Below are positions 1 through 8,491 of a stretch of DNA of 64,000 nt, piece by piece (position 1 is the stretch's first letter; each line of letters starts with the position of its first letter). The stretch lies in the NCBI GenBank assembly GCA_963714035.1, contig OY970224.1, forward strand, positions 2,542,001 to 2,606,000, written 5' to 3'. Made by a program: the position numbers and the translations under genes. The DNA is from DATFVB01 sp963714035 (GTDB lineage: Bacteria > Acidobacteriota > Thermoanaerobaculia > UBA5066 > DATFVB01). The notes under the pieces are model-generated. The model had not been told where the DNA came from. It searched no databases and saw nothing but the letters and a program-made list of their open reading frames with translations.

Positions 1-1393
1 CGAGCTCAAGACCGACCTCCTGCGGCTCAAGCGCAAGCTCGATTCGGGAGAGAAGCGAGCGGCGGATCTTTCGGAGTCGAAGTCCGGAGTCGCGAAGCCG
101 GCCGAGAAATCGATCGCGGTCCTCTACTTCGAGAACCTCTCCGGCGCGAAGGAGGACGAATACTTCCGCGACGGGATCACCGAAGACGTCGTCACCGAGC
201 TGTCGAAGATCGCCGGGCTCAAGACCTTTCCGCGACCCTCGGTGCTCGCGTTTCGCGACAGGCAGGTCACGCCGTCCCACGTCGGCCAGCAGCTCGGCGC
301 GGCCTACGTGCTCTCGGGGAGCATCCGCCGCGCCGGCGAACGACTCCGGATCAACACCCAGCTCTTCGACGCGCACACGGATTTCCCGCTCTGGTCCGAG
401 CGGTACGACCGCGAGATGAAGGACGTCTTCGAGGTGCAGGACGAAATCGCCCAGAAGATCGCCGGGGCGCTGCGGCTGACCCTGACGCCCCGCGAGCAGC
501 AGGACCTCGCCGCCAAGCCGACCGAGAATCTCCACGCCTACGACCTCTACCTGCGCGGCCGGAGCTACGGCCGCCGGCTCACGCGCCAGGACCTCGAGTT
601 CGCGCTCCAGATGTACGAGAACGCCGTCACGCAGGACCCCAACTTCGCGCTCGCCTACGCGGCGATCGCCAACGTCTGCGCCTACTATCACTGCAACTAC
701 TCTCGCGAGTCGGCGTGGATCGACCGGGCGCGCGCGGCCTCGGACCGCGCCGTCGGGCTCCAGCCGCAGCTTCCGGAGGTCATGGTCGCCCAGGCCTGGA
801 CTCTTTATGCGCGGGGCCAGTACGAGGATGCCGTCGAGGTCGTGAGGAACGTCATCGCCCGCAAGCCCGACTCCGAAGGGGCCTACTACCTGCTCCTCCG
901 ATGCCTTTTCGGGTCCGGGCGCCACCAGGAAGTCGAGAAGATCGCGGAGGCCGCGATCGAGGCCTGCGGCACCGACTACAACGTCTTCGTCCCGATCATG
1001 AACTCGCTCGGCGCGCTCGGAAAAACCGAAGCGAAACGGAACGTCCGCCTTCGCCGGATGCAGGTCCTCGAGAACCACATCCGAGAGGTCCCGGAGGACG
1101 CGCGGGCCCGCATCCTCCTCTCTTCCGACTATGCCGACGAGCATCGCGCGGACGAGGCGATCCGCGAGGCGAATTTCGCGATGATCCTCCGGCCCAACGA
1201 GGCGACCGTCCACTACAACGCGGCGTGCACGTTCTGCAAGCTCGGCCGGAAGGCGGAAGGAATGGAGGCCCTGACCAAGGCCTGGAACGCCGGCTTCACC
1301 GACGCCGACTGGGCGCGTCGCGACCCCGACCTCGACGTTCTCCACGATCAGCCCGAATTCGACAGGCTGTACCCGAAGAAGCCCGCCGGTTGA
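1..1393 (+). CDS. Ser/Thr kinase-TPR protein, 3' part (truncated by window edge)
   Basis: The reading frame is open from base 2 and continues to a TGA at 1391-1393, so the start lies upstream. The visible part matches the C-terminal half of the next gene almost residue for residue: the end of a kinase C-lobe helix, a linker, a TolB/CadC-like segment beginning IAVLYFENLSG, the motif VWSERYDRE-like (here LWSERYDREMKDVFEVQDE), and then TPR-type helices to the C-terminus (PEFDRLYPKK). Proteins of this design are Hanks-type kinases whose C-terminal TPRs are thought to bind partner proteins. The kinase domain itself is not in the window. It is a tandem paralogue of the gene at 1461. Confidence 0.85.
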   Translation, partial: ELKTDLLRLKRKLDSGEKRAADLSESKSGVAKPAEKSIAVLYFENLSGAKEDEYFRDGITEDVVTELSKIAGLKTFPRPSVLAFRDRQVTPSHVGQQLGAAYVLSGSIRRAGERLRINTQLFDAHTDFPLWSERYDREMKDVFEVQDEIAQKIAGALRLTLTPREQQDLAAKPTENLHAYDLYLRGRSYGRRLTRQDLEFALQMYENAVTQDPNFALAYAAIANVCAYYHCNYSRESAWIDRARAASDRAVGLQPQLPEVMVAQAWTLYARGQYEDAVEVVRNVIARKPDSEGAYYLLLRCLFGSGRHQEVEKIAEAAIEACGTDYNVFVPIMNSLGALGKTEAKRNVRLRRMQVLENHIREVPEDARARILLSSDYADEHRADEAIREANFAMILRPNEATVHYNAACTFCKLGRKAEGMEALTKAWNAGFTDADWARRDPDLDVLHDQPEFDRLYPKKPAG

Positions 1394-1460
1394 CGGGATC
1401 TGCCGCCGCGCGAGCGGTGGTATCGTCCGAAGCCTCGTTTCGCCAGGGGGGAGGAATTTC

Positions 1461-3695
1461 ATGGAATCGCTGGTCGGCCAGACCATCGCGCACTACAAGA
1501 TCATGGGACTCATCGGTTCCGGCGGCATGGGAACCGTCTACGAGGCCGAGGACGCGGATCTCGGCCGTCATGTCGCGATCAAGGTCCTCTCCGAGAGCCT
1601 GCAGGACGACGCCCCGATGCTCGAGCGATTCAAACGCGAGGCGCGGGCCGCTTCGTCGCTGAACCACCCGGGCATCTGCACGGTCTACTCGATCGAGCAA
1701 CATCAGGGGCGGCCCTTCATCGTCATGGAGCTCATCAAGGGCTCGACACTCGCCGAGAAGATGGGGCGCCAGCCGTTCGAGATCGGTCAGCTCCTCGACT
1801 TCGGGACGCAGATCGCCGACGCGCTCGAATCGGCCCACTCGAAGGGCATCGCGCATCGGGACCTGAAGCCCGCCAACATCATGATCAACGACCGGGGACA
1901 GATGAAAATCCTCGACTTCGGCCTCGCGAAGATCGACGCGAGCGGGACCGTGGCCCAGAAGGGCGAGGAAGTCTCGCAGCTCGTCACTTCGGTGGGATCG
2001 AACCCGCTCACCATTTCCGGAACCGTTCTCGGAACCGTGCATTACATGTCTCCGGAACAGACGCGCGGGCAGCTGACCGACGCGCGGACCGACCTCTTCT
2101 CCCTCGGCGCGGTGCTCTACCAGATGGCGACCGGCACGCTCCCGTTCCAGGGGGACACCGACGCGGTCGTCTACGAGGCGATCCTGAATCGCGACCCGAG
2201 GCCTCTCAAGGAGGCCAACCCCGCCATGCCGGACGGCCTCGGCCAGATCCTGGAAAAGGCCCTGGAGAAGGACCGGCAGATGCGGTACCAGACGGCGACG
2301 GAGCTGAAGACCGATCTGCTGCGGCTCCGGCGCAAGCTCGATTCGGGAGAGCGCCGCGCGGCGGAGCTCTCCGACTCCAAGGGGGGGGCGGCGAAGGCCG
2401 CCGATAAATCGGTCGCCGTCCTCTACTTCGAAAACCTCTCCGGCGCGAAGGAAGACGAATACTTCCGCGACGGGATCACGGAAGACATCATCACGGAGCT
2501 CTCGAAGATCGAGGGACTCCGGGTCAATCCCCGTTCCACGGTGCTGGGATTCCGGGACAAGCCGATCACGTCGTCCCAGGTCGGCCAGCAGCTCGGGGCG
2601 GCGTTCGTGCTCGAGGGGAGCATCCGGCGCGCCGGGGAGAGGCTCCGCATCACGACCCAGCTCGTCGACGTGGCCACGGGCTATCCCGTCTGGTCCGAGC
2701 GCTACGACCGGGAGATGAAGGACGTTTTCGAGGTTCAGGACGAGATCGCGCGCAAGATCGCCGAGGCGCTGCGCGTCAAGCTCTCGCGGCAGGAGCAGGA
2801 GGCGCTCGCGGCCCGGCCCACGGACAACCTGCAGGCCTACGACCTCTACCTGCGCGGCCGCAGCTACGCGCGGCGCCTGACCCGGCAGGACCTCGAGTTC
2901 GCGCTCCAGATGCTCGAGAACGCGGTCACCCAGGATCCCAGGTTCGCGCTCGCCTACGCCGCGATCGCCAACGTCTGCGCGTACTACCACGCCCACTACG
3001 CCCGCGAGGACGTGTGGCTCCATCGAGCGCGCGTCGCGGCGGAGCGGGCGATGACGCTCCAGCCCGACGTGCCCGAGGTCATGGTCGCCCAGGCGTGGAT
3101 CCTGTACGCCAACGGCCAGTACGACGAGATGACCGCCATCGTCCGAAGCGTGATCGCGCGCAAGCCCGATTGCGAGGGCGCCTACTACCTGCTGCTGCGC
3201 GGGCTGTACGCGTCCGGCAAGTACCAGGACGTCGCGAGCGTGGCCGAGCAGGCCGTCGAGGCGAGCGGAACGGACTACAACGTCTACGTCCCGATCATGA
3301 ACTCGCTGGGAGCGCTGGGGAAGAACGAGGCGAAGAAGAACTTCCGGCAGCGCGCGGTCCAGGCGTTCGAAAGCCACCTGCGCGAGATCCCGGAAGACGC
3401 GCGCGCCCGGATCCTGCTCGCGGCCTACTACGCCGAGGAAGGCCGCGAAGACGACGCCGTGCGCGAGTCGAACCTGGCGATGCTGCTGCGTCCGAACGAG
3501 GCGATGGTGCTCTACAACGCGGCCTGCGTTCTCTGCACGATCCACAAGAAGCCCGAGGCGATCGACGCGATCGCCAAGGCGTGGAGGGCCGGCTTCCGCG
3601 ACGCGGACTGGGCGCGGCGCGATCCGGATCTTTCCCTGCTCCACGGCGACCCGGAGTTCGACAGGCTCTATCCCGAGAGCGCGGTTCGGAGCTGA
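1461..3695 (+). CDS. Hanks-type Ser/Thr protein kinase with TolB-like segment and TPR tail
   Basis: A 744-residue cytoplasmic kinase. The kinase domain occupies about residues 10-280: glycine loop GSGGMGTVYEAE with catalytic Lys41 in HVAIKVL, HRDLKPANIM catalytic loop, DFGLAK metal-binding motif, and a GTVHYMSPEQ activation-segment end. A linker is followed from about residue 315 by a TolB/CadC-like domain (SVAVLYFENLSG ... ITEDIITELSK) and then TPR-like helical repeats to the end. No transmembrane segment is evident. ATG 1461 is preceded by GGGGGGAGGAATTTC, a strong Shine-Dalgarno. It lies 67 bp after its paralogue and probably is co-transcribed. The substrate is unknown; the TPR part suggests a protein-protein scaffold. 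Confidence 0.93.
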   Translation: MESLVGQTIAHYKIMGLIGSGGMGTVYEAEDADLGRHVAIKVLSESLQDDAPMLERFKREARAASSLNHPGICTVYSIEQHQGRPFIVMELIKGSTLAEKMGRQPFEIGQLLDFGTQIADALESAHSKGIAHRDLKPANIMINDRGQMKILDFGLAKIDASGTVAQKGEEVSQLVTSVGSNPLTISGTVLGTVHYMSPEQTRGQLTDARTDLFSLGAVLYQMATGTLPFQGDTDAVVYEAILNRDPRPLKEANPAMPDGLGQILEKALEKDRQMRYQTATELKTDLLRLRRKLDSGERRAAELSDSKGGAAKAADKSVAVLYFENLSGAKEDEYFRDGITEDIITELSKIEGLRVNPRSTVLGFRDKPITSSQVGQQLGAAFVLEGSIRRAGERLRITTQLVDVATGYPVWSERYDREMKDVFEVQDEIARKIAEALRVKLSRQEQEALAARPTDNLQAYDLYLRGRSYARRLTRQDLEFALQMLENAVTQDPRFALAYAAIANVCAYYHAHYAREDVWLHRARVAAERAMTLQPDVPEVMVAQAWILYANGQYDEMTAIVRSVIARKPDCEGAYYLLLRGLYASGKYQDVASVAEQAVEASGTDYNVYVPIMNSLGALGKNEAKKNFRQRAVQAFESHLREIPEDARARILLAAYYAEEGREDDAVRESNLAMLLRPNEAMVLYNAACVLCTIHKKPEAIDAIAKAWRAGFRDADWARRDPDLSLLHGDPEFDRLYPESAVRS

Positions 3696-3736
3696 TTCCG
3701 CCGCTGCCCCGCCGGGCAGCCGGAGAAAGATCCCGG

Positions 3737-4585
3737 TCAGCCGTTCCAGCGCGCGCGCTTGCCGCGCACGTCGATGTGGACGAACGGTCCATGGGCGCCG
3801 TTTCCCGGGTAGATCCCGATTCCGCCGACGAGGCTCGGATGCTCGCGCTCGACGGCTTCGGCCGCGTCGGCGAGGATCCGGGCGTCGGCCAGATCGACGC
3901 GCCCGTCGCCGTTCAGGTCGTCCATCGTTCCGCGCCCCTGGTCGTCCGGATACACGTCGGCGGCGTCCCCGTACATGTGGCGCGACACTTTCGAACGCGC
4001 CTTCGGGCCGAGATCGAGCGCGTTGTAGTCGGGCGTCCGGAATCCGCTCATGACGAAGAGATTCCGGACGGGATGTCCGGTTTCCTTCAGCTTCGCGATC
4101 GTCAGCTCGAGCTTGTCGAGCAGGCGCGGCTCGAGAACGATGTACTTCGGCCAGAGATTCGACTGGTTCTTCGTGACGAATTCGCCGAGCGTGAAGTGCT
4201 CGGAAACGTGGAGCGAGGAGTTTTCCGGGGTCACCTCGACGAAGCCTCGCGGATCGCCGTACGCCGGGCTCATCGTGTTGGGAGCGGTCTCGAAGGGCCA
4301 GCGACCGAGATCGTAGGGTCCGATGCGCCCGTCGACCTTCGCGGAGAACGGCGTCAGGACGACCTCGAGGAGACCCGGGACGTTCGGGACCGAACGAATT
4401 CCCGGACGGGCGTCGCCCGCCTCGAGGCGCGAGGCCTCATCCGGAGTCAGAAAGAGCGCTCGGACCGCGCCGGAAATCCCCCCCGCGTCGTGAAGCGACG
4501 CGAGCTCGACGCCGCGGCCGGCGCCGGGCCGAACCCACGCGAACAGGGCGATGCTGAGACCGAGGGCGAGGGCGATTTTGCGCAT
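3737..4585 (-). CDS. Secreted M15/DUF882-type murein peptidase with EF-hand-like insert
   Basis: 282 residues with an N-terminal signal peptide (MRKIALALGLSIALFAWV). The C-terminal half resembles YcbK/DUF882 and M15A-type D,D-peptidases that act on peptidoglycan: SEHFTLGEF near residue 130, FVMSGFRTPDYN, the zinc-binding segment SRHMYGDAADVY and a C-terminal GPFVHIDVRG giving the last His ligand. Between the second and last zinc motifs sits DDLNGDGRVDLADARIL, a canonical Asp/Asn-rich calcium-loop pattern like dockerin or EF-hand loops. It is transcribed away from recD2; the 164 bp between them should hold divergent promoters. Family placement is good, exact peptide specificity is not determined. 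Confidence 0.82.
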   Translation of the reverse strand: MRKIALALGLSIALFAWVRPGAGRGVELASLHDAGGISGAVRALFLTPDEASRLEAGDARPGIRSVPNVPGLLEVVLTPFSAKVDGRIGPYDLGRWPFETAPNTMSPAYGDPRGFVEVTPENSSLHVSEHFTLGEFVTKNQSNLWPKYIVLEPRLLDKLELTIAKLKETGHPVRNLFVMSGFRTPDYNALDLGPKARSKVSRHMYGDAADVYPDDQGRGTMDDLNGDGRVDLADARILADAAEAVEREHPSLVGGIGIYPGNGAHGPFVHIDVRGKRARWNG

Positions 4586-4749
4586 GGACAGGAAATGTTA
4601 ACGCATCCGGACGACCGATATTCCCTCGTCGGCCCTCCCCGCGGTCGGCGTTTTCCGGCGAGCGGCGATCGGAACTGTCCTGAATGCCGCAGTTCAATCC
4701 CGGGGGAGCCGCCTTTTGCCCCACCCGCCGATCGCCGACAATAGAGCGA

Positions 4750-6963
4750 ATGCGCTCTTCGGAAAGCCCGACTCCTTCGCCCTCCGGGGAGGCCGTCACC
4801 GGCCAGGTCGAACGCATCACGTTCCACAGCGGAGAGTCCGGCTTCTGCGTGCTGAAAGTCGGGGTGCGCGGTCGGCGGGATCTCTGCACGGTCGTCGGGA
4901 CCGTGCCGGCCGTTTCGGTCGGGGAATGGCTCTCGGCCACCGGACGCTGGATGATCGATCCGAAGCACGGTCCGCAGTTCAAGGCGGATCAGATCCGGAC
5001 TTCCGCCCCCGAGAGTGCGGAGGGAATCGAGCGCTATCTCGCCTCCGGTCTGATCAAGGGAATCGGCCCCGCGTATGCCGCCCGCCTCGTCGCGAAGTTC
5101 GGAAAGGACGTCTTCACGGTGATCGCCGAGAAGCCGGCGCGCCTGCGCGAGGTCGAAGGCATCGGGCGGGAGCGCCAGCGCGCGATCTCGGAGTCGTTTC
5201 GGGCGCAGAAAGTCGTGCGCGAGATCATGGTCTTTCTCCACAGTCAGGGCGTGTCTTCCTCCCGCGCTTACCGGATATTCAAGACCTACGGCGAGGAGGC
5301 GATCGCGAAGGTCCAGGCGGACCCCTATTGCCTCGCGAGGGACATCCGCGGGATCGGCTTCAAGACGGCCGACGAGATCGCCGCCCGTGTCGGCGTCGGG
5401 CCCCGGTCGGAGCTGCGCGCGCGCGCGGGCGTCGAGTTCACGCTGCAGGAGCTGACCCGCGACGGGCACTGCGCCTATCCCCGCGCGGATCTCGCCCGCA
5501 AGGCGTCGGAGCTCCTCGGCGTCCCCGTCGATATCGCCGACGCCGCGATCGCCCACGGCGTCGCCTCGCGCCGCCTCGCCGAGCACCCCGGACCGGACGG
5601 CTCGCCGCTCGTCTACCTCGCGCCGCTCGACGACGCCGAGCAGGACCTCGCCCGGTCCCTTTCCCGCCTCTCCCGGGGACCCCACCCGCTCCTCCCCGTC
5701 GACGCCGGGAAGGCGGCGGACTGGGTCGAGACGAAAGTCGGATTGAACCTCTCGGCCACACAGCGCGCGGCGCTCGCGAAGGCGCTGACGTCGAAGGTCA
5801 TGGTGATCACGGGAGGTCCGGGCGTCGGGAAGACGACGCTCGTCGATTCGATCGTGCGAATCCTCCGCGCGAAGAAGCTCTCGGTCGTCCTCTGCGCGCC
5901 GACCGGCCGCGCGGCGAAGAGGCTCTCGGAGACCTCGGGGCTGGAGGCGAAGACGATCCACCGCCTCCTCGAGTTCGATCCCGCGACCCTCGCGTTCAAG
6001 CACGACGCCGCGCATCCCCTCAAGGGAGACCTCTTCGTGGTCGACGAGGCCAGCATGCTCGACGTCTCGCTGTGCGACCAGCTCGTGCGCGCGGTGCCGC
6101 CGTCGGCGGCGCTCGTCCTCGTGGGCGACGTGGACCAGCTGCCTTCGGTCGGCCCCGGGTCGGTGCTCCGGGACGCCATCGATTCGGGGACGATCCCCGT
6201 CCTGCGCCTGACCGAGGTCTTTCGCCAGGCGGCGCAGAGCGCGATCATCACGAACGCGCACCGCATCAACCGGGGAGTCCTTCCCGTTCTTGCCGGCGGC
6301 GAAGGCGTCGCCGGGGCGTCCGATTTCCATTTCGTGGAGGCCGACGAACCGGAAGAGGCGGTCGGGCGCGTCCTTCGGCTCGTGACCGAAGAGATCCCGC
6401 GGCGCTTCCGCTTCAACCCGCGCGAGGACATCCAGGTCCTCTGTCCGATGCAGAAGGGGGAGCTCGGCGCGCGTAACTTGAACGTGCGGCTCCAGCAGGC
6501 GCTCAACCCGTCCGGCGAGTCGGTCGAGCGTTTCGGATGGACGTTCCGCGTCGGCGACCGGGTCATGCAGATGGTCAACGACTACGAGAAGAACGTCTTC
6601 AACGGCGACATCGGCCGCATCCGGAAGATCGATCCGGGCGAGCAGGAGCTCACGGTCGCCTACGACGGACGGGCGGTCGAGTATGGATTCGGCGAGCTCG
6701 ACGAGCTCACGCTCGCCTACGCCGCGAGCGTCCACAAGAGCCAGGGGAGCGAGTACCCGGCCGTCGTCGTGCCGATCCACACGCAGCACTACGTGATGCT
6801 GCAGCGCAATCTTCTCTACACGGCGGTCACGCGCGCGAGGAAGCTCGTCGTCCTCGTCGGGACGAAGAGCGCGCTTGCGATCGCGGTGGACCGGGTGACT
6901 TCGCGGCGCCGGATCACGACGCTCAAAGAGCGGCTCGTCGCGGCCGCGGAAAGCTCGCGATGA
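4750..6963 (+). CDS. recD2: RecD2-type ATP-dependent 5'-3' DNA helicase
   Basis: 737 residues from ATG 4750; an in-frame ATG at 4684 would add a 22-residue N-terminus that looks non-coding. The N-terminal region (VTGQVERITFHSGESGFCVL) is the OB-like domain of RecD2, followed by helix-hairpin-helix segments (GLIKGIGPAYAARLVAKFG, REVEGIGRERQRAISE). The SF1B motor follows: Walker A GGPGVGKTT at about residue 354, VVDEASMLD motif II, VGDVDQLPSVGPG motif III and the C-terminal ASVHKSQGSEYPAV and YTAVTRARKLVVLVG motifs. RecD2 proteins act without RecBC in repair and replication-fork processing. Its TGA overlaps the ATG of the next gene (ATGA). Confidence 0.95.
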   Translation: MRSSESPTPSPSGEAVTGQVERITFHSGESGFCVLKVGVRGRRDLCTVVGTVPAVSVGEWLSATGRWMIDPKHGPQFKADQIRTSAPESAEGIERYLASGLIKGIGPAYAARLVAKFGKDVFTVIAEKPARLREVEGIGRERQRAISESFRAQKVVREIMVFLHSQGVSSSRAYRIFKTYGEEAIAKVQADPYCLARDIRGIGFKTADEIAARVGVGPRSELRARAGVEFTLQELTRDGHCAYPRADLARKASELLGVPVDIADAAIAHGVASRRLAEHPGPDGSPLVYLAPLDDAEQDLARSLSRLSRGPHPLLPVDAGKAADWVETKVGLNLSATQRAALAKALTSKVMVITGGPGVGKTTLVDSIVRILRAKKLSVVLCAPTGRAAKRLSETSGLEAKTIHRLLEFDPATLAFKHDAAHPLKGDLFVVDEASMLDVSLCDQLVRAVPPSAALVLVGDVDQLPSVGPGSVLRDAIDSGTIPVLRLTEVFRQAAQSAIITNAHRINRGVLPVLAGGEGVAGASDFHFVEADEPEEAVGRVLRLVTEEIPRRFRFNPREDIQVLCPMQKGELGARNLNVRLQQALNPSGESVERFGWTFRVGDRVMQMVNDYEKNVFNGDIGRIRKIDPGEQELTVAYDGRAVEYGFGELDELTLAYAASVHKSQGSEYPAVVVPIHTQHYVMLQRNLLYTAVTRARKLVVLVGTKSALAIAVDRVTSRRRITTLKERLVAAAESSR

Positions 6964-7385
6964 TTTCCCGGGCGCGATTTCTCGCGCTCCTCCTCGGCCT
7001 CGCCGCGGCGCTCTCGTCCGCAAGCGGCGGCGATCTTCATACGGGCACCTGGACGTGGGGAAGCCCGCAGAAGGGCGGCGGAAGCCTTCTCGTCCTCGAT
7101 CGCGGAAAGAACATCGACTTCCAGCTCGAGCTGTGGCGAGGAGGGCCCTCGTACAACGAGGGCTCGCTCGAGGGGAGCGTGCCGCTCGAGGGGGAAAAGG
7201 GGACCTTTCGCGCCGGAAAGGGCGACGACGCCTGCGAGATCGCGTTCGAATTCCGGGGAGAGCGGGCGATGCTCACGACGGTCGGAACGGATTCCGGCTG
7301 CGGATTCGGCTACGGAGTCCACGCCGACGGAACGTACGTCCGAAAGAGCCGCAAGAAGCCGGTTCTTGAAGGCGGCGAAGAGTAG
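6960..7385 (+). CDS. Small secreted protein coupled to recD2
   Basis: 141 residues, starting at the ATG that overlaps the recD2 stop codon, so translational coupling is likely. It has a clear signal peptide (MISRARFLALLLGLAAALSSASG) followed by a Gly-rich, probably beta-structured mature part (HTGTWTWGSPQKGGGSLLVLD, CEIAFEFRGERAMLTTVG, CGFGYGVHADGTYVR) with two Cys residues that could form a disulfide. The DACEIAFEF...GSGCGFG pattern recalls small beta-barrel proteins that carry a ligand-free barrel in the periplasm. No family is recognised. Why it follows a helicase gene is unclear; the overlap may simply reflect compaction. Confidence 0.75.
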   Translation: MISRARFLALLLGLAAALSSASGGDLHTGTWTWGSPQKGGGSLLVLDRGKNIDFQLELWRGGPSYNEGSLEGSVPLEGEKGTFRAGKGDDACEIAFEFRGERAMLTTVGTDSGCGFGYGVHADGTYVRKSRKKPVLEGGEE

Positions 7386-7456
7386 CGGGCGCTCGTCGAA
7401 GCGGACGAGGCCTGGCCTCGCCGCTTGACTCGCGCCCGAGAGGCGTTCTGCGAGGG

Positions 7457-7615
7457 CTAGGGCAGCCGGTACTCCGCGTCGACCTTGTACGAAATGCTCC
7501 CGTCCGGGAGCGCCGTGCCCTTGTACGTGCCTTTGCCTTTGATGCCCTTGAGCTTCCCCGTCCCGCTCACGTACCTCCCCGTGCCGCCGCCGACGCCCCT
7601 TCGATTCCCGGGCGT
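7457..7615 (-). pseudogene. C-terminal remnant of a Gly-rich beta-barrel protein
   Basis: The minus-strand frame ends in a convincing protein tail: GGGTGRYVSGTGKLKGIKGK, then GTYKGTALPDGSISYKVDAEYRLP and a stop at 7457. The repeated GTG(K/R)Y..GIKGKGTYKG pattern is typical of secreted allene-oxide-cyclase-like barrels. Upstream of about 7615 the frame degrades into Arg-rich sequence that overlaps the promoter region of the divergent gene at 7713, and no start codon with a signal peptide is present. I read it as a 3' fragment of a lost gene. The surrounding 7386-7712 stretch holds nothing else I recognise apart from the 7713 gene's leader. Confidence 0.5.
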
Positions 7616-7712
7616 CGTCCGGCGGGGTGGCAGGCGTCGCCGAATCCCGTACAGCCGGCCGCGACGGGAATGAATATTGCTTGCTCGATCCTGAATCGAG
7701 GAGAACAACAAG

Positions 7713-8342
7713 ATGAAGACCCACATGAAAAAGACCATCATCGGGATGCTCGTGCCTCTCCTGGTCGGCGTTGGAACGGCTCTGGCGCAGACGAAAGAGA
7801 AGGAGAACCGCCCGGCGCCTCAGAGCCATGCGGCGCCGCCGGCGCAGAGTCAGGCGCCTCGAACGCACTTCGGCGGGCGCATCCCCGCCCACGGACCGAC
7901 CCGTGCACCGGCCAAGGCGGCGCCGGCGCGGCCGGCTCCGGCGAAACCGGCGCCGAGACAGACCGAAACTACCCGGAGCTTTCGGGACCAGCCCGGTCAT
8001 CCCAGCGCGCCCCACGTCCACGCCAATGACGAGTGGGTGGGACACAACGAATCCGTGAACGACTCGCGATTCCATCTCTCGCATCCGTGGGAGCACGGCC
8101 GAATCCCGGTCGCGATCGGCCCGCAGCAGGTCTTTCGCCTCGGCGGGGGAGCTCCCAATCGGTTCTGGTGCGACGGCTACTACTTCCAGGTCGCGCCGTT
8201 CGAATTCACGTACTGCGCGGACTGGATCTGGAACGCCGACGACATCGTGCTCTACGACGACCCCGATCACCCGGGCTGGTATCTGGCCTACAACGTGAGA
8301 CTCGGGACGTACGTTCACGTTCAATATCTCGGCCCGGGCTAG
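7713..8342 (+). CDS. Secreted Pro/Ala-rich protein with Trp/Tyr-rich C-terminal domain
   Basis: 209 residues. ATG 7713 follows a GAGGAGA Shine-Dalgarno at 7698. The signal peptide (MKKTIIGMLVPLLVGVGTALA) is followed by a low-complexity Pro/Ala/Lys linker (about residues 30-90, APAKAAPARPAPAKPAP) and a compact C-terminal domain from about residue 95 with HPWEHGRIP, RFWCDGYYFQVAPFEFTYCADW and DHPGWYLAYNVRLGTYVHV. Two Cys residues flank the aromatic core. The domain looks like a small envelope beta-domain attached to a wall-spanning linker, but I do not recognise a named family. Its neighbours are also secreted proteins. Confidence 0.75.
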   Translation: MKTHMKKTIIGMLVPLLVGVGTALAQTKEKENRPAPQSHAAPPAQSQAPRTHFGGRIPAHGPTRAPAKAAPARPAPAKPAPRQTETTRSFRDQPGHPSAPHVHANDEWVGHNESVNDSRFHLSHPWEHGRIPVAIGPQQVFRLGGGAPNRFWCDGYYFQVAPFEFTYCADWIWNADDIVLYDDPDHPGWYLAYNVRLGTYVHVQYLGPG

Positions 8343-8491
8343 GGCAGACAGAGAAACCGGACGCCTGTCGAAGCGGCGAGGCTCGACCTCGCCGCTCGAG
8401 TCGCGCCGGGGGCGAGGCCTCGAGAGAGGAACGGCCCACATCGGGTAAAGTCCGAGGGACAAGACTCCCATGGGCGAAAAAGAGGTACCCG

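Noticed and set aside
1296..3644. 782-codon open frame antisense to the kinase gene
   Set aside because: Shadow of a GC-rich gene; Arg/Glu/Asp-rich without domains, while the sense frame has all kinase motifs.
4447..7023. 858-codon open frame antisense to recD2
   Set aside because: Composition typical of an antisense shadow; the sense frame is a complete RecD2.
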